Shown here in pieces: positions 1 to 8,923 of a DNA stretch of 64,000 bases. The position numbers and the translations under genes are program-made. Each line of letters opens with the position of its first letter. Within the stretch, counting starts at the first letter, position 1. The notes under the pieces are model-generated. The model was not told where the DNA came from. It saw only the letters and a list, made by a program, of their open reading frames with translations, and did no database searches. Source of the stretch: Leptolyngbya sp. KIOST-1 (lineage in GTDB: Bacteria > Cyanobacteriota > Cyanobacteriia > Phormidesmidales > Phormidesmidaceae); assembly GCF_000763385.1 (NCBI RefSeq), contig NZ_JQFA01000002.1, positions 3,162,001 to 3,226,000 of the forward strand, read 5' to 3'.

Positions 1-1181
1 GGGTTGGCCCCCGGCTGGGGGTCGTCGGGGGGCACCGGGGCGATCGCCTGGTCGCGAAAGGGGGTCTCTGGCCCAGCCACCTGCGCCTGGTTCACCCAGG
101 CCAGCATCCGGTTGGCGGCGGCCATGATCACCCCGCTGCTGCGCCCCGCCTGATCCATGGTCACCAGCCGGTTCTCTGTCCGACAGGCATCGCAGAACTG
201 GTTGAAGAAAACCGGATCCGCTGGGGTAAAGGTTGAGTTGATCGCCTGGTTAGGATCCCCCACCCGCACCAGGTTAGGTTCAGCCATGGGATCCTCAGGG
301 TCCCCCGCCAGCAGCGTCAGTAATCGACTCTGCAAGGGCGACGAATCTTGCGCTTCGTCTTCAAACACAGCAAAGGTGCGCCCTTGCCAAAAACGACGGC
401 TATCGGGGTCGTCCAGGGTCCGCAGGGCACCCAGGATCATGTCGTCGTAGTCGATCCAGCCCCGCTGCTGAAGCAGGGTCTGGTAGCGATCGTACAGCCC
501 CGCCGCAATGGTGAGCACGTCGTAGTCTGCCCCATCCGTTGGTCGAGTGTAGTGGACGTTTTGGGCCAGGTCCAGTAGTTCACCCGGCATCAGCCCGGAA
601 CTCTTGGCTTCGCGGATCACGGTGTGGGCCAGGCTGGGCAACACCTCAGTCCGCAGCACTGACTGCCGCCGGAGCTGTTCGGTCTCCTCCCCGTCAAACT
701 GGCGGCCATCGACGAGGCGGTAGTAGCGGTCGGGGTTAGCCACAATCCACTGCTCTACGCAGGCCCGCAGAATGCGGTTGTTCTGGGCCGGGGAAACCAG
801 CGTTAGCGTATCCAGGCTCAGGTTGGAAAGTTCAGGGTTGCGGGTAGCAATGGCCAGGGCCAGACCGTGTAGGGTAGAGACGGTAAAGCTGGTCTGGGGC
901 AGGCCCAGCGCCTTGAGGTGGCCGCGCACCTTGGCCTTGAGGTTGGCCGCCGCCGATCGCGTAAAGGTGACCAGCACCAGCTGGCGGTTCAGGTGGAGCT
1001 GGTGGCGGGCGATCGCGATCGCCGCCGCCGCCGCCATCCCGGTCGATTTGCCCGACCCCGGCACCGCCGACACCGCCAGCCGTCCCCCGGCCCAGTCGGC
1101 CAGCTCTTGCTGCCCCCGCCTGAGCCCGGCGCGAATCTCGGTCAGTACTGTCTCTCGATCGACGGGTGTAGCTGCCACCAT
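1..1181 (-). CDS. UvrD/Rep-type superfamily 1 DNA helicase, N-terminal part (runs off the left edge)
   Basis: ATP-dependent DNA helicase of superfamily 1, UvrD/Rep/PcrA class, presumably acting in repair or recombination. About 393 residues are present; the C-terminal half lies outside the window. Visible motifs in order: Walker A VPGSGKST at about residues 40-47, motif Ia TFTRSAAANLKAKV shortly after, Walker B/motif II FEDEAQDS near 274-281 and motif III VGDPNQAI near 309. The order and spacing fit the 1A-1B-2A layout. The ATG at 1181 is used; an in-frame GTG at 1190 is an alternative. No partner gene lies upstream, so the gene is probably transcribed on its own. Family assignment is firm, but the exact orthologue (UvrD versus a cyanobacterial Rep-like helicase) cannot be decided. 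Confidence 0.88.
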   Translation of the reverse strand, partial: MVAATPVDRETVLTEIRAGLRRGQQELADWAGGRLAVSAVPGSGKSTGMAAAAAIAIARHQLHLNRQLVLVTFTRSAAANLKAKVRGHLKALGLPQTSFTVSTLHGLALAIATRNPELSNLSLDTLTLVSPAQNNRILRACVEQWIVANPDRYYRLVDGRQFDGEETEQLRRQSVLRTEVLPSLAHTVIREAKSSGLMPGELLDLAQNVHYTRPTDGADYDVLTIAAGLYDRYQTLLQQRGWIDYDDMILGALRTLDDPDSRRFWQGRTFAVFEDEAQDSSPLQSRLLTLLAGDPEDPMAEPNLVRVGDPNQAINSTFTPADPVFFNQFCDACRTENRLVTMDQAGRSSGVIMAAANRMLAWVNQAQVAGPETPFRDQAIAPVPPDDPQPGAN

Positions 1182-1713
1182 AGGGTTCACCGTGCATCCT
1201 GCGGTTGCCTGCATTAGCCCATTATGTGCCAGCCCTGCTGTGATCCCCACATTTGTCCAGGCTTGAAAACAGGGATTGTTGTAGGGTGCATAACGCTAAG
1301 GCGAGGCTTCGGCAACGCACAGCAATGCACCGCGCAGGGATTATGCCAGAACTGATCGTAGTGGGGCCAAGGGTACGTAAGCAATGGTAGTTGGTGAAAG
1401 CCTGACTTGCCGCCGGGGCCATTTCGCTGGCCCCAGCCCCCCGGCTTCGCACGTCCTGCGGCCTACGAGAATGGCGTCGCCCCTACTGGGGCGCAAACAA
1501 GTATTGGCCGCCCTTCACCCCACGGAAAGGACTGGCCGATCATCGGTTTAAACCTCTGTCCTGCAAAGGAGTGGGTAGGGATCTTTAGACCCTGAGGCGG
1601 CAGTTGCGGAATTTTAGACATACTAAACCGGCGTTCTAGCGCCTTTTCCGTTTCCTGTCTCAATTCAGCAATGTTGGCGTAGTAAGCAGAGTCGATTTTG
1701 GTTGAGGGGGAAC
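1182..1713. other. Intergenic region with repeat-like DNA, no convincing gene
   Basis: About 530 bases between the helicase start and the end of the five-gene operon. It contains a hairpin at 1415-1434 (GGGGCCA paired with TGGCCCC) and GC-rich stretches around 1270-1340 and 1430-1510 that resemble interspersed repeat DNA. A 66-codon minus-strand reading frame at 1463-1663 overlaps this DNA, has no recognisable motif and is not called. Confidence 0.4.
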
Positions 1714-3534
1714 CTACTCCGGAATGATCGGCAGAATCAGCTGGGAGACGGCGGCGGCGTGGTGGTAGACCGTTTGAGTTGCGCTGACCGGCTGGCGCTC
1801 GGTGGGAATGTTGCCGCCCGTGTTGGGGTTGCGATCGAAGCGGGGGTAGCTGCTGCTAGATACCTCCAGACGCAGGCGATGGCCTGGGAAAAAGACCTGG
1901 CTGGTGGGCCACAGGTCGATCGCGATTTCGGTAGGGGTCTGGATGTCCTCCAATCCATCGCTGTCGATCGCGCCCTCGTAGCCCCGCCGCAGAATGCCTT
2001 CAGACACGTTGTAGGCCCTGCCATCGGGGTAGACATCCACCAATTTGGCGGTGAAATCGCTGTGGGGTGCGGTGGTCGCAACCTGGAGCCGCAGCTGCAC
2101 CGGCCCCGTCACCTCGATCGCCTCGCCCAGGGGCGGGCTGGTATAGACCAGCACGTCATCCCGCTGTTCCACCGCGTTTTGGGGCTGAATGCCTGCATTT
2201 GGTCCCAGCATGGTGCCCCCGGCGCTGGGTACCGGGTTTTGCGGGTCGTAGACAAAGCGATCGCTGGGTTCAGTCTCCCCCGGCGGCTCCAGGCTGAGCA
2301 GTCCGTCGCCATTCAGGGTGTTGGCCCGGCCATTACTGTGCAGGTAGTAGGGCGTATAGCGGGTGCGGGGCAGGGGCCAGGCCGATTCACCCCGCCAGGT
2401 GTTGGCACCCATGACGTAGATCAACACCGGCTCGGGGTAGGCCGTCTCGGGGTCACCTTTGAGCTGCTGATCAAACCAGGGCAGGCTGGGGCCAATGCTC
2501 TCGAAGCGGTAGTTGCGGGGGCGGCTGCCGTCGGGGAAGGTGACGGTGTTGGCGTGGGTCCAGGGGCCGATGACCAGGCGGGTGGCCTCGGCGACCTCGG
2601 GGGCAGCGGCGGCGCGGATCTGTTGAAAGTCGGCCAGCTGGGTGGGCAAAAACGGGTCGTACCAGCCCGCCATCAGCAGGGCCGGGGCCTGGAGCCGACG
2701 GGCGCGATCGGTGCCATCGACCGACTGCCAGTAGCGATCGCGCTCCGTGTGGCTGGCCCAGGTGTCAAAAAACGGAATGTTCTGCACCGCGCGATCGTCG
2801 GCCTCGATCAGTGGCCAGCCCGCCAAGCCCCGCTGGAGCTGCTCCGGGGGCAGCGGCACATCGCGGGGGCCGTAGCTGAGGGTGGCCCAGTAGAGGGCGC
2901 TCTCTAAAGAAAACGCGCCGCCGGGGTAGAACATGCCGTAGAAGTCGGTGCTGGAGATTTGCGGCAACAGGGCCGATAACCCCGGATCCGTCTGGTCGGC
3001 CAGCACCCACTGGGTATAGCCAAAGTAGGAGCCGCCCCACATGCCGATGTGCCCGTCGTACCAGGGCTGCTGGGCAATCCAGGCCAGCGTGGCCCGCCCA
3101 TCCTGGGCCTCGTTCAGAAAGGGCGGATCGTAGCTGCCGCCCGACTCGTACCGGCCCCGCGTGCCCTGAATCACGGTGGTGTAGCCGTGACTGGCCCAGA
3201 GATGGCCCACGGTGCGGGCAAACAGAATGTGCTTGAGCTGTTTGGAATAGGGAATCCGCACCAGAATGGTGGGGGTGGGGGCGGCGGTGCGGGGATGGTA
3301 GACATCGGCCACCAGCGCCGTGCCGTCAGGGGCGGTCACGGTTACCCGGCGCTCTAAGCGCACGCCGTACTGGGCGGGGGGATAGTCGAGCTGGTGGCCC
3401 AGCCAGGCGGCGGCGATCGCGCTACCCCGCCCAAGGAGCAGCAGCAGCAGCGCGGTCAGCCCCGCCAGCAGCCCCAGCCAGACCCACCTGGATGACAGCC
3501 ACCGTACGCGATGACGAAAACCTCCTGCCTTCAT
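1714..3534 (-). CDS. CocE/NonD family (X-Pro dipeptidyl-peptidase-like) serine hydrolase
   Basis: Alpha/beta hydrolase of the CocE/NonD family, which cleaves esters, acyl-amides or peptide bonds. The 606-residue product has an N-terminal hydrophobic segment (about residues 15-35), so it is membrane-anchored or secreted. Catalytic triad by pattern: Ser169 in GGSYFG, Asp293 in GWYDPFL, His327 in GPWTH. The C-terminal third fits the jelly-roll PepX_C domain. The start chosen is the ATG at 3534, which overlaps the upstream stop as ATGA; a longer frame begins at 3573 but would run into the upstream gene. Last gene of a five-gene overlapping operon, so its substrate is probably made or modified by the GH3, epimerase and diiron enzymes upstream (inference). 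Substrate unknown. Confidence 0.88.
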   Translation of the reverse strand: MKAGGFRHRVRWLSSRWVWLGLLAGLTALLLLLLGRGSAIAAAWLGHQLDYPPAQYGVRLERRVTVTAPDGTALVADVYHPRTAAPTPTILVRIPYSKQLKHILFARTVGHLWASHGYTTVIQGTRGRYESGGSYDPPFLNEAQDGRATLAWIAQQPWYDGHIGMWGGSYFGYTQWVLADQTDPGLSALLPQISSTDFYGMFYPGGAFSLESALYWATLSYGPRDVPLPPEQLQRGLAGWPLIEADDRAVQNIPFFDTWASHTERDRYWQSVDGTDRARRLQAPALLMAGWYDPFLPTQLADFQQIRAAAAPEVAEATRLVIGPWTHANTVTFPDGSRPRNYRFESIGPSLPWFDQQLKGDPETAYPEPVLIYVMGANTWRGESAWPLPRTRYTPYYLHSNGRANTLNGDGLLSLEPPGETEPSDRFVYDPQNPVPSAGGTMLGPNAGIQPQNAVEQRDDVLVYTSPPLGEAIEVTGPVQLRLQVATTAPHSDFTAKLVDVYPDGRAYNVSEGILRRGYEGAIDSDGLEDIQTPTEIAIDLWPTSQVFFPGHRLRLEVSSSSYPRFDRNPNTGGNIPTERQPVSATQTVYHHAAAVSQLILPIIPE

Positions 3535-4019
3535 GCTTTCCCCCCGGTGCGATGACCCTGGCCCCAGAGCCAAAGGTAGGCGGCCAGCACCCAGTGAAAC
3601 ACAATCGGAATGGTGCCCTCCCCCAGCCAGCGGCGCTCTGGGTAGAGGGCCATGGTGAGGCCGTAGCGAACCACCATCACCAGGGCGTAGCCATAGCTAA
3701 AGTACTGCAAGCCCCGGCCCAGGCGAGGGCGAGGCCGCTGAAACCAGCCCCGCCCCTGGGCCAGATCGCGGTTAATTTTGACCTGGAGGGCCAGAATTAG
3801 CAGCTGGCTGGGCAACAGCAGCGGGTAGGGCAGCAGGCCCGAATACCAGTGGGGCATGGACGGCAAAAAGGGCACCTGGCAGCAGGCCACCAGCACCTGT
3901 CCCAGCACCCGCAGCAAAAACAGCAGGGTCAGCCCCCACAGGTAGGGCACCAGCCGCCGACCAGGCACCAGATGTTGAGGCAGACCGTCAGTGGGGGTGG
4001 GCATAGGGGGGGTGGGCAT
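3531..4019 (-). CDS. Small polytopic membrane protein of the GH3-epimerase operon
   Basis: Unrecognised 162-residue protein with about four hydrophobic segments (roughly residues 25-45, 60-78, 108-125, 138-152) separated by short Arg-rich loops. No family motif is seen. Its 5' end overlaps the GH3 gene by 32 bases and its stop overlaps the CocE-like start as ATGA, so it is translationally coupled on both sides. The first codons are built from a short tandem duplication (about 4000-4022) that gives two in-frame ATGs, at 4019 and 4004; either could be the start. Its position suggests an export or membrane-anchoring role for the pathway product (inference). Confidence 0.7.
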   Translation of the reverse strand: MPTPPMPTPTDGLPQHLVPGRRLVPYLWGLTLLFLLRVLGQVLVACCQVPFLPSMPHWYSGLLPYPLLLPSQLLILALQVKINRDLAQGRGWFQRPRPRLGRGLQYFSYGYALVMVVRYGLTMALYPERRWLGEGTIPIVFHWVLAAYLWLWGQGHRTGGKA

Positions 4020-5658
4020 AGGGCAGCGTCAGCTCGTAGGTTTGCGCGATCGCCTCCGTATCCAGCGGCAGGGGCTGCTGGGTGAGCACCGGCCATTTGT
4101 ACTGCACCTCCCGCTGGCCCTGGGCCACGGCCCGGCGCTGGGTTGCCTCTGCCCAGCCCGGCTGCATGCGGTGAAGGCAGGGGAAATTCAACCGTTGAGA
4201 GGCGCGTTTTTGGGCGTATTCGGTGTTGTTCCCGGCCAGAGCCGTATCTAGGGCTGACAGCAGTTGCTGAACCCAGTCCTGGCTGGGGATGTCAGGCGTT
4301 TCCCAGTACAGCTCGTAGCGCATGGCCTCGGCATTGGCCACCAGGCGATAGGGGCCGATGGGCTGGTGAAACTGGCGCTGGAGGGCTGCGATCGCCGCCA
4401 GCACATGGTTGACATGCAGCTTTTCCCCGGTCAGGTTGCTCATGTCGCGCCCTTTGCGCAAAAAGGCCACCAGGGGCGATCGCTGGTAGAACCCGGTCAC
4501 CTCCACCACGTCGTTGATGTGGTAGCGGTAGAGGCCGCCGGGGGTGGTGAGCAAAATCTGGTAGCGCTGCCCCGGCTCTAGCTCATGGCTGAGCAGAATT
4601 GGCGGGTCGGCCATGTCCACGCAGTCTTCGGGAATAAATTCGTAGACATTCAGGGTCAGATCCAGCAGGCCAGCGGGGGTGTTGTCCTGGTAGGGCAGGG
4701 TGATACGGGCCTCGCTGGCCAGGTAGCCCAGATCGCGAATCGGCAGGGGGCCGTAGTCGGCGGTGAGCTGGCGGGCCTGGGCTCCCACGGAGCCGCCCGT
4801 CCAGCAGCCCAGCAGGGCCAGGTGGGGCCAGCAGTCCCGAGGCCGCAGGGCTCCTGTAGTGGCGAAAATTTGCTCTAGCTGTCTGGCCCGCTCCGGCTGG
4901 GGCCGCTGGACGGGCAGGCCCTCGCCCCCTGCGCCGTCGTGGATGGCGCGAATCAGCGACTCTGCCTGGTCGGTCATTACCGTGGTCAGGCGCTTCAGGG
5001 TGCTGGGGTTGGGCGTACAGAGAAACGACACCTGCCGGGCCAGGGCGTAGCGGGCGATCGCCCAGTAGCGACGATCGTAGTCGGGGATCTCAAACACCGG
5101 GTAGGGGATGGCGTAGCGGCGGCGAATCAGGGCCGGAATCTGTTGGTAGATCCGCCCCGATAGGCTGCCGTAGGGAATGCCGCCGGGGGTGTAGCCCTCA
5201 ATCGCCGGGCTGACGATCCCCACCACCGCCCGGTTCAAAAAGGTCGGGTGCTCTTGCAGAATGCGGTAGAGCCACTGGCGCATCAGCGCTGCCCCGCCCC
5301 GCTCGACCCCAGCGGTGACCGGAATATACTTGGGCTGCCCGGTGGTGCCGCTGGTCATGGTGAACATCCGCACCGGCTCATTCACCAGAATCTGCTCCTG
5401 CCCGGCCAGCATTTGCGCCACGTAGGGCCGAAAGCCTTCGTAGTCGCGGATGGGCACGGCCCGGCGATAGTCGAGCGGGGTGCGGATGCGATCGAAGTGG
5501 TGCTCGCGGCCAAACTGACTGTCGCCGTGGTGGCTGAGCAACTGCTGCAACAGCTGCGTTTGGGCCTGCTCCGGCTCCTGGGTGGCGGCCTCCAGTCGGT
5601 GTTTCAGGGCTCGTCCCTGCCAGCGCAGGCCGAGGGTGTAGAGGTTGGCCATGCTCAC
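3988..5658 (-). CDS. GH3 family acyl-adenylate/amino acid ligase-like protein
   Basis: Member of the GH3 (auxin-responsive) branch of acyl-adenylate-forming enzymes. Plant relatives conjugate amino acids to carboxylic acids such as jasmonate or indole-acetate, using ATP. The 556-residue length is normal for the family. The ATP-binding motif TSGTTGQPKYIP is at about residues 102-113; further conserved GH3-like stretches (LGYLASEARI and the Tyr-Arg-Tyr region near GGLYRYHINDVVEV) are present. The start ATG at 5658 overlaps the epimerase stop by four bases. The C-terminus carries a duplicated PYAHP element from a local tandem repeat. Bacterial GH3 substrates are mostly unknown; the context of epimerase, diiron oxygenase and peptidase-like hydrolase suggests an amino-acyl amide or dipeptide product (inference). 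Confidence 0.9.
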   Translation of the reverse strand: MSMANLYTLGLRWQGRALKHRLEAATQEPEQAQTQLLQQLLSHHGDSQFGREHHFDRIRTPLDYRRAVPIRDYEGFRPYVAQMLAGQEQILVNEPVRMFTMTSGTTGQPKYIPVTAGVERGGAALMRQWLYRILQEHPTFLNRAVVGIVSPAIEGYTPGGIPYGSLSGRIYQQIPALIRRRYAIPYPVFEIPDYDRRYWAIARYALARQVSFLCTPNPSTLKRLTTVMTDQAESLIRAIHDGAGGEGLPVQRPQPERARQLEQIFATTGALRPRDCWPHLALLGCWTGGSVGAQARQLTADYGPLPIRDLGYLASEARITLPYQDNTPAGLLDLTLNVYEFIPEDCVDMADPPILLSHELEPGQRYQILLTTPGGLYRYHINDVVEVTGFYQRSPLVAFLRKGRDMSNLTGEKLHVNHVLAAIAALQRQFHQPIGPYRLVANAEAMRYELYWETPDIPSQDWVQQLLSALDTALAGNNTEYAQKRASQRLNFPCLHRMQPGWAEATQRRAVAQGQREVQYKWPVLTQQPLPLDTEAIAQTYELTLPYAHPPYAHPH

Positions 5659-6821
5659 GCCCCCTCGGTTGAAAGGGTAATGGTCTGCTGGGCGTACTTC
5701 TCCAGCAGCTCGTCCTCAATCTCCACCCCCAGCCCTGGCCCTTTGAGCGGTTTTGCCAGGCCCTGGTGGCCAAAGTGAATCGGGCGGCGGCTGAGATCTT
5801 CCCGCAGCAGCAGGCTGCCGTAGGAGCCTTCGCAAAAGCTGATCTCGGGCAAGTGGGCCGCCAGGTGCCGCCCCGCCGCCGAGAGAATCGCCGTCTCACC
5901 CACCTGACAGCCCACCTGCACCACCACCCCAGCGGCGGTGGCCAGCTCGGCGATCGCCAGGGTTGGCCCCAGCCCCCCGCATTTAGCCAGCCGCAGGTTA
6001 AAGCCCCGGCAGGCCCCAGCCTCAATCAATGCTGCGGCATCGGCCAGGGTGATCAGCGACTCATCGGCCATTTGAGGAATGGCGGTGGCCCTCTGCACCG
6101 TTGCTAACTCCTGGGGACTACCACGCGGAATCATCTGCTCGGCGCTGTCAATGTGGAATTCGGCCAGGGCTTCACAGGTGGCGATCGCACCCTCCACGCT
6201 ATAAGCCCCATTGCCATCCACTCGCAGTGACATCTCTGGCCCCACCGCTGCGCGAATCGCCGCCAGCCGTTCGCGATCCGACTCTCCGGTGATCTTCACC
6301 TTGATGTGGGGCAGGCCAAACTGCTTAAACCGCCTGGCGTGCTTCACCGCGCCTTCCACGCTGCTGGCCGTGATCACGCCGCTGTAGGTGACCGGGTGCC
6401 GGGGCGGCAGCAGTTCTCCCAGGGAGACCCCGGCAGATTTCAGCAGACAGTCCACCAGGGCCAGCTCAAAGCCACAGCGCGCCCCGTGCCAGGCCACCAC
6501 GCCGGGGTGGGCCATAGGATCGGCAGCGGCGGGCAGGGCCAGGGACTCCAGCCAGGCGATCGCCCCCGGCCCGGCCCAGCGGGGGTAGTCATTCGCCTGC
6601 ACCGCAGGCCACAGGGTGCGCTCCATGAATTCCAGACAGCCCGCCACGGTTTCACCGGTGACGTAGGGCCGCGCCACTGCTTCGCCGTAGCCCACGGTGC
6701 CGTCGTCGGCCCGCAAGCGCACGACGATGGAGTCGGAACTGCTGCGCGATCGCACGCTGTGGGCAAAGGCTTCCACAAAGGGAATTTGCAGGGCAAACAG
6801 GGTGGCCTCAACAATTTTCAT
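5655..6821 (-). CDS. Enolase-superfamily epimerase/racemase (MLE subgroup, dipeptide epimerase-like)
   Basis: Enolase-superfamily enzyme, 388 residues from the chosen start. Visible catalytic set: Lys174 and Lys176 in the KxK motif (HIKVKI), metal ligands Asp202 (RVDGNG), Glu228 (SAEQM) and Asp253 (MADES), and the second-face Lys280 (RLAKCGG). Two opposed lysines imply 1,1-proton transfer, meaning epimerisation or racemisation as in L-Ala-D/L-Glu epimerases and N-acylamino acid racemases. A longer frame starts at 6869, but the ATG at 6821 begins with the usual MKI and has GGAG about six bases upstream. It overlaps the diiron gene by 14 bases and the GH3 gene by four. An N-acyl amino acid or dipeptide substrate would fit the GH3 neighbour; the exact substrate is unproven. 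Confidence 0.88.
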   Translation of the reverse strand: MKIVEATLFALQIPFVEAFAHSVRSRSSSDSIVVRLRADDGTVGYGEAVARPYVTGETVAGCLEFMERTLWPAVQANDYPRWAGPGAIAWLESLALPAAADPMAHPGVVAWHGARCGFELALVDCLLKSAGVSLGELLPPRHPVTYSGVITASSVEGAVKHARRFKQFGLPHIKVKITGESDRERLAAIRAAVGPEMSLRVDGNGAYSVEGAIATCEALAEFHIDSAEQMIPRGSPQELATVQRATAIPQMADESLITLADAAALIEAGACRGFNLRLAKCGGLGPTLAIAELATAAGVVVQVGCQVGETAILSAAGRHLAAHLPEISFCEGSYGSLLLREDLSRRPIHFGHQGLAKPLKGPGLGVEIEDELLEKYAQQTITLSTEGA

Positions 6822-7527
6822 GGGCAGCTCCGGCCAGCGAGGGCAGGTCGGCAAAGTAGCGCTTAGCAAAAATGTTCTCGCGGAAGGTGATGTCGAGAAT
6901 CGTCTCCAGATCCTCCGCCTCGATCTCGTAGTAGGCCAGGTACTGCTCCACGCTGTCCAACCCCTCCTCGGCGTGGCGAATATCGACCTCAGAATGGTGG
7001 TGAAACCAGGTCAGGCTCCCAGGCGGCAGGCCCCGATGGGTCGCCAGGGCCTGGCCCATGCGCCCGGCCATGCGAGAGAGCATCCACTCAAAGCAGGTCA
7101 CCTCCAGCAGCACCGACAGCCCCAGCTCCTGCATAGTGCCAAACAGCAGCGGATCGGTGCAGAGCTGCCGAATTTGGGCTTGGGCGGCCTCGGCCAGGCG
7201 GGTCTGGCGATCGCCGTCAAACCCCGCCGCCGCCGCCAATTGATACAGCAGATCGGGGTGGCAGATCGCCACCTCGTCCAGTCCCAGTTCTTCGAGCAGG
7301 TTGTGCTTGATCTGGGGGGCGGCCTCCGGCGGGGCCACGGCGTAGAGAAAGGCCAGAATTTGCGGACTCTTCAGGTGGGTCTGACAGAGGTTGAAAATAA
7401 AAGCATCGTACTCTTGGGGGGTGGCCTGGCCCTGCTCCAGGCGCTGAAACCAGGGGGAGCGCTCAAAGGCCTGCACCTGGTCGGCGTATTGGGTCTCAAT
7501 CAGAGAGCGAAGCGACAGCGCGATCAT
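6808..7527 (-). CDS. Haem-oxygenase-like diiron oxygenase (HDO; CADD/PqqC/TenA fold)
   Basis: 239-residue helical protein of the iron-containing redox enzyme family (HDO fold, as in CADD, UndA, BesC and SznF). Probable iron ligands: Glu79 or Glu80 in LLEELG, His90 in CHPDL, Glu142 in LLEVTCFEW, then His178-x3-Asp182-x2-His185 in HSEVDIRHAEEG. This is the canonical HxxxDxxH signature. In an alignment by eye with chlamydial CADD, the tyrosine consumed in self-sacrificing pABA synthesis is Phe27 here and the lysine donor is also absent, so it should act on an external substrate. First gene of the operon; the start ATG at 7527 has no strong SD. O2-dependent oxidation, N-oxygenation or C-C cleavage are all possible. 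Confidence 0.85.
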   Translation of the reverse strand: MIALSLRSLIETQYADQVQAFERSPWFQRLEQGQATPQEYDAFIFNLCQTHLKSPQILAFLYAVAPPEAAPQIKHNLLEELGLDEVAICHPDLLYQLAAAAGFDGDRQTRLAEAAQAQIRQLCTDPLLFGTMQELGLSVLLEVTCFEWMLSRMAGRMGQALATHRGLPPGSLTWFHHHSEVDIRHAEEGLDSVEQYLAYYEIEAEDLETILDITFRENIFAKRYFADLPSLAGAAHENC

Positions 7528-7914
7528 AAGAACCTATGTAGAGCGTTAAAACCAAGCTATTGCTGTCAAGATGCCCTGATCTATTCGAGGGATTGCAGAG
7601 ACGCCAGGACTTGGTTCGCTGTCTCTGGGGCAATTCTGGTGCAGCCTGTGTAGGCTAGTATTGCCTGGCAGAAATATGGCCACCGTTGCTGAGGATGTCA
7701 GGTCTCGGGTGTCAGGTGTCAGGAATGGTTGGCTGACTTATGCCTCGGGGTACTAGGGTCAGGCTGGCAACCCGGTAGTAGATCTTCAGTTTTTCCATGG
7801 CAGGCAACAGGCTCAGGGGGCAAGACAAGATCTACTTCAATCCAGAGGAGACCCATTCCGGAAATTGTCCACGGGTTCAATAAAACTGTCTCAGTGGTGC
7901 GGGGCGCTGACGCG
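7528..7914. other. Divergent intergenic region with GGTGTCAGG repeats
   Basis: About 390 bases between the divergently transcribed diiron-oxygenase operon and the lipoprotein gene; it must hold both promoters. At 7694-7723 the nonamer GGTGTCAGG or close variants occur three times in tandem. No convincing small gene is seen. Confidence 0.4.
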
Positions 7915-8775
7915 ATGAAGATTTTAGGCGGGTGTCTGACTTTGATGCTGGGTGTTCTGCTGGTTCAGGGATGCAATGCGCTCAGTGTATTTACATGTGG
8001 CAAATTAGAATCGAGGGCTACCTTTGGCAGCCACGAACTGATGGCAGATCAGCGCACGGTTCTCTTTGCAGCAGAACAGGAATATTTCTACTCATGCGAG
8101 TATTGTGCCGAATGTACGCAACGGGTGATATCCAGAGGCAGCTGGGCGATTGGCACCTATGATATTGTCTCCAACCAAGTTGATATTTTGCAGCGCTTTC
8201 AGAACCGCGATCGCACCAGACAATCGTGGCGTATTGTCTCCTTGGCGGGTTCAAGGGCCTTACTGTGGGGAGACTCCTACTACTTTTTTGACATCCCCAC
8301 CCGTCAGTTAACTCCGCTGCCAATCGAAGAGGAATTGGCAGAACTGAGAACAGTTGAGAAATACTTGCCTAGGGACCCTCAGCTACTAGATGAGGCGGGA
8401 ACGCTTTTGGTCACGTTAGATGTTGAAGAAAAGCAAACTTTGAACACCTACGAAGTCGAATCTTGGGTGCGCCATGGGAATGGTGACTACACGCGATTGG
8501 GCCGCCACAGTGACATAAAACAACAGGGGGACAACCTTTACTGGTGGGATCTTGAAACTCGTCAGCCCACCACCTACAGCGTAAAAACACAAACGCTTAA
8601 GCCCCTTTCGAAGCAGCAGTATCAAGCTGCTCTGGCGAATAACACAACGTCTGAACGGACAGTTCACGTTCAGCCCCAGGCGCACCCTAGCGCTCATCTT
8701 CATATTGGCCGTCGGCAAGGAAATGAGTGGCGGTATGAATTATCTTCCATCACAGCAGAAGACCTGGATTGGTAG
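7915..8775 (+). CDS. Putative lipoprotein of unknown function
   Basis: 286-residue product beginning with a short basic-hydrophobic signal and a lipobox-like sequence LVQGC at about residues 16-20, so probably a lipid-anchored envelope protein. The mature part is not recognised. It has a cysteine cluster CEYCAEC near residues 61-67 and repeated YxFD/YWWD-type segments that would fit a beta-propeller-like fold, which is only a guess. A longer frame upstream to 7729 lacks signal features, so ATG 7915 was chosen. The Gln at -2 of the lipobox is unusual. It converges on murJ, and no shared function is implied. Confidence 0.6.
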   Translation: MKILGGCLTLMLGVLLVQGCNALSVFTCGKLESRATFGSHELMADQRTVLFAAEQEYFYSCEYCAECTQRVISRGSWAIGTYDIVSNQVDILQRFQNRDRTRQSWRIVSLAGSRALLWGDSYYFFDIPTRQLTPLPIEEELAELRTVEKYLPRDPQLLDEAGTLLVTLDVEEKQTLNTYEVESWVRHGNGDYTRLGRHSDIKQQGDNLYWWDLETRQPTTYSVKTQTLKPLSKQQYQAALANNTTSERTVHVQPQAHPSAHLHIGRRQGNEWRYELSSITAEDLDW

Positions 8776-8923
8776 CTTAACGGGTGACCATTGCTGATAC
8801 AGGGAGGATGCCATTGGGTCGCCCCATCCGCGACAAAGTCGCCAGCCTGTTGGGTAGCGTACTGCCGCAGGCGCTGCCGCAACCGGCTGGCGATCTGCCT
8901 GGTCAGTTACAAACCTTGACCTT

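Noticed and set aside
1702-2907. 401-codon plus-strand frame opposite the CocE-like gene
   Set aside because: The minus-strand frame has a complete catalytic triad and coupled start; this one is its codon-bias shadow.
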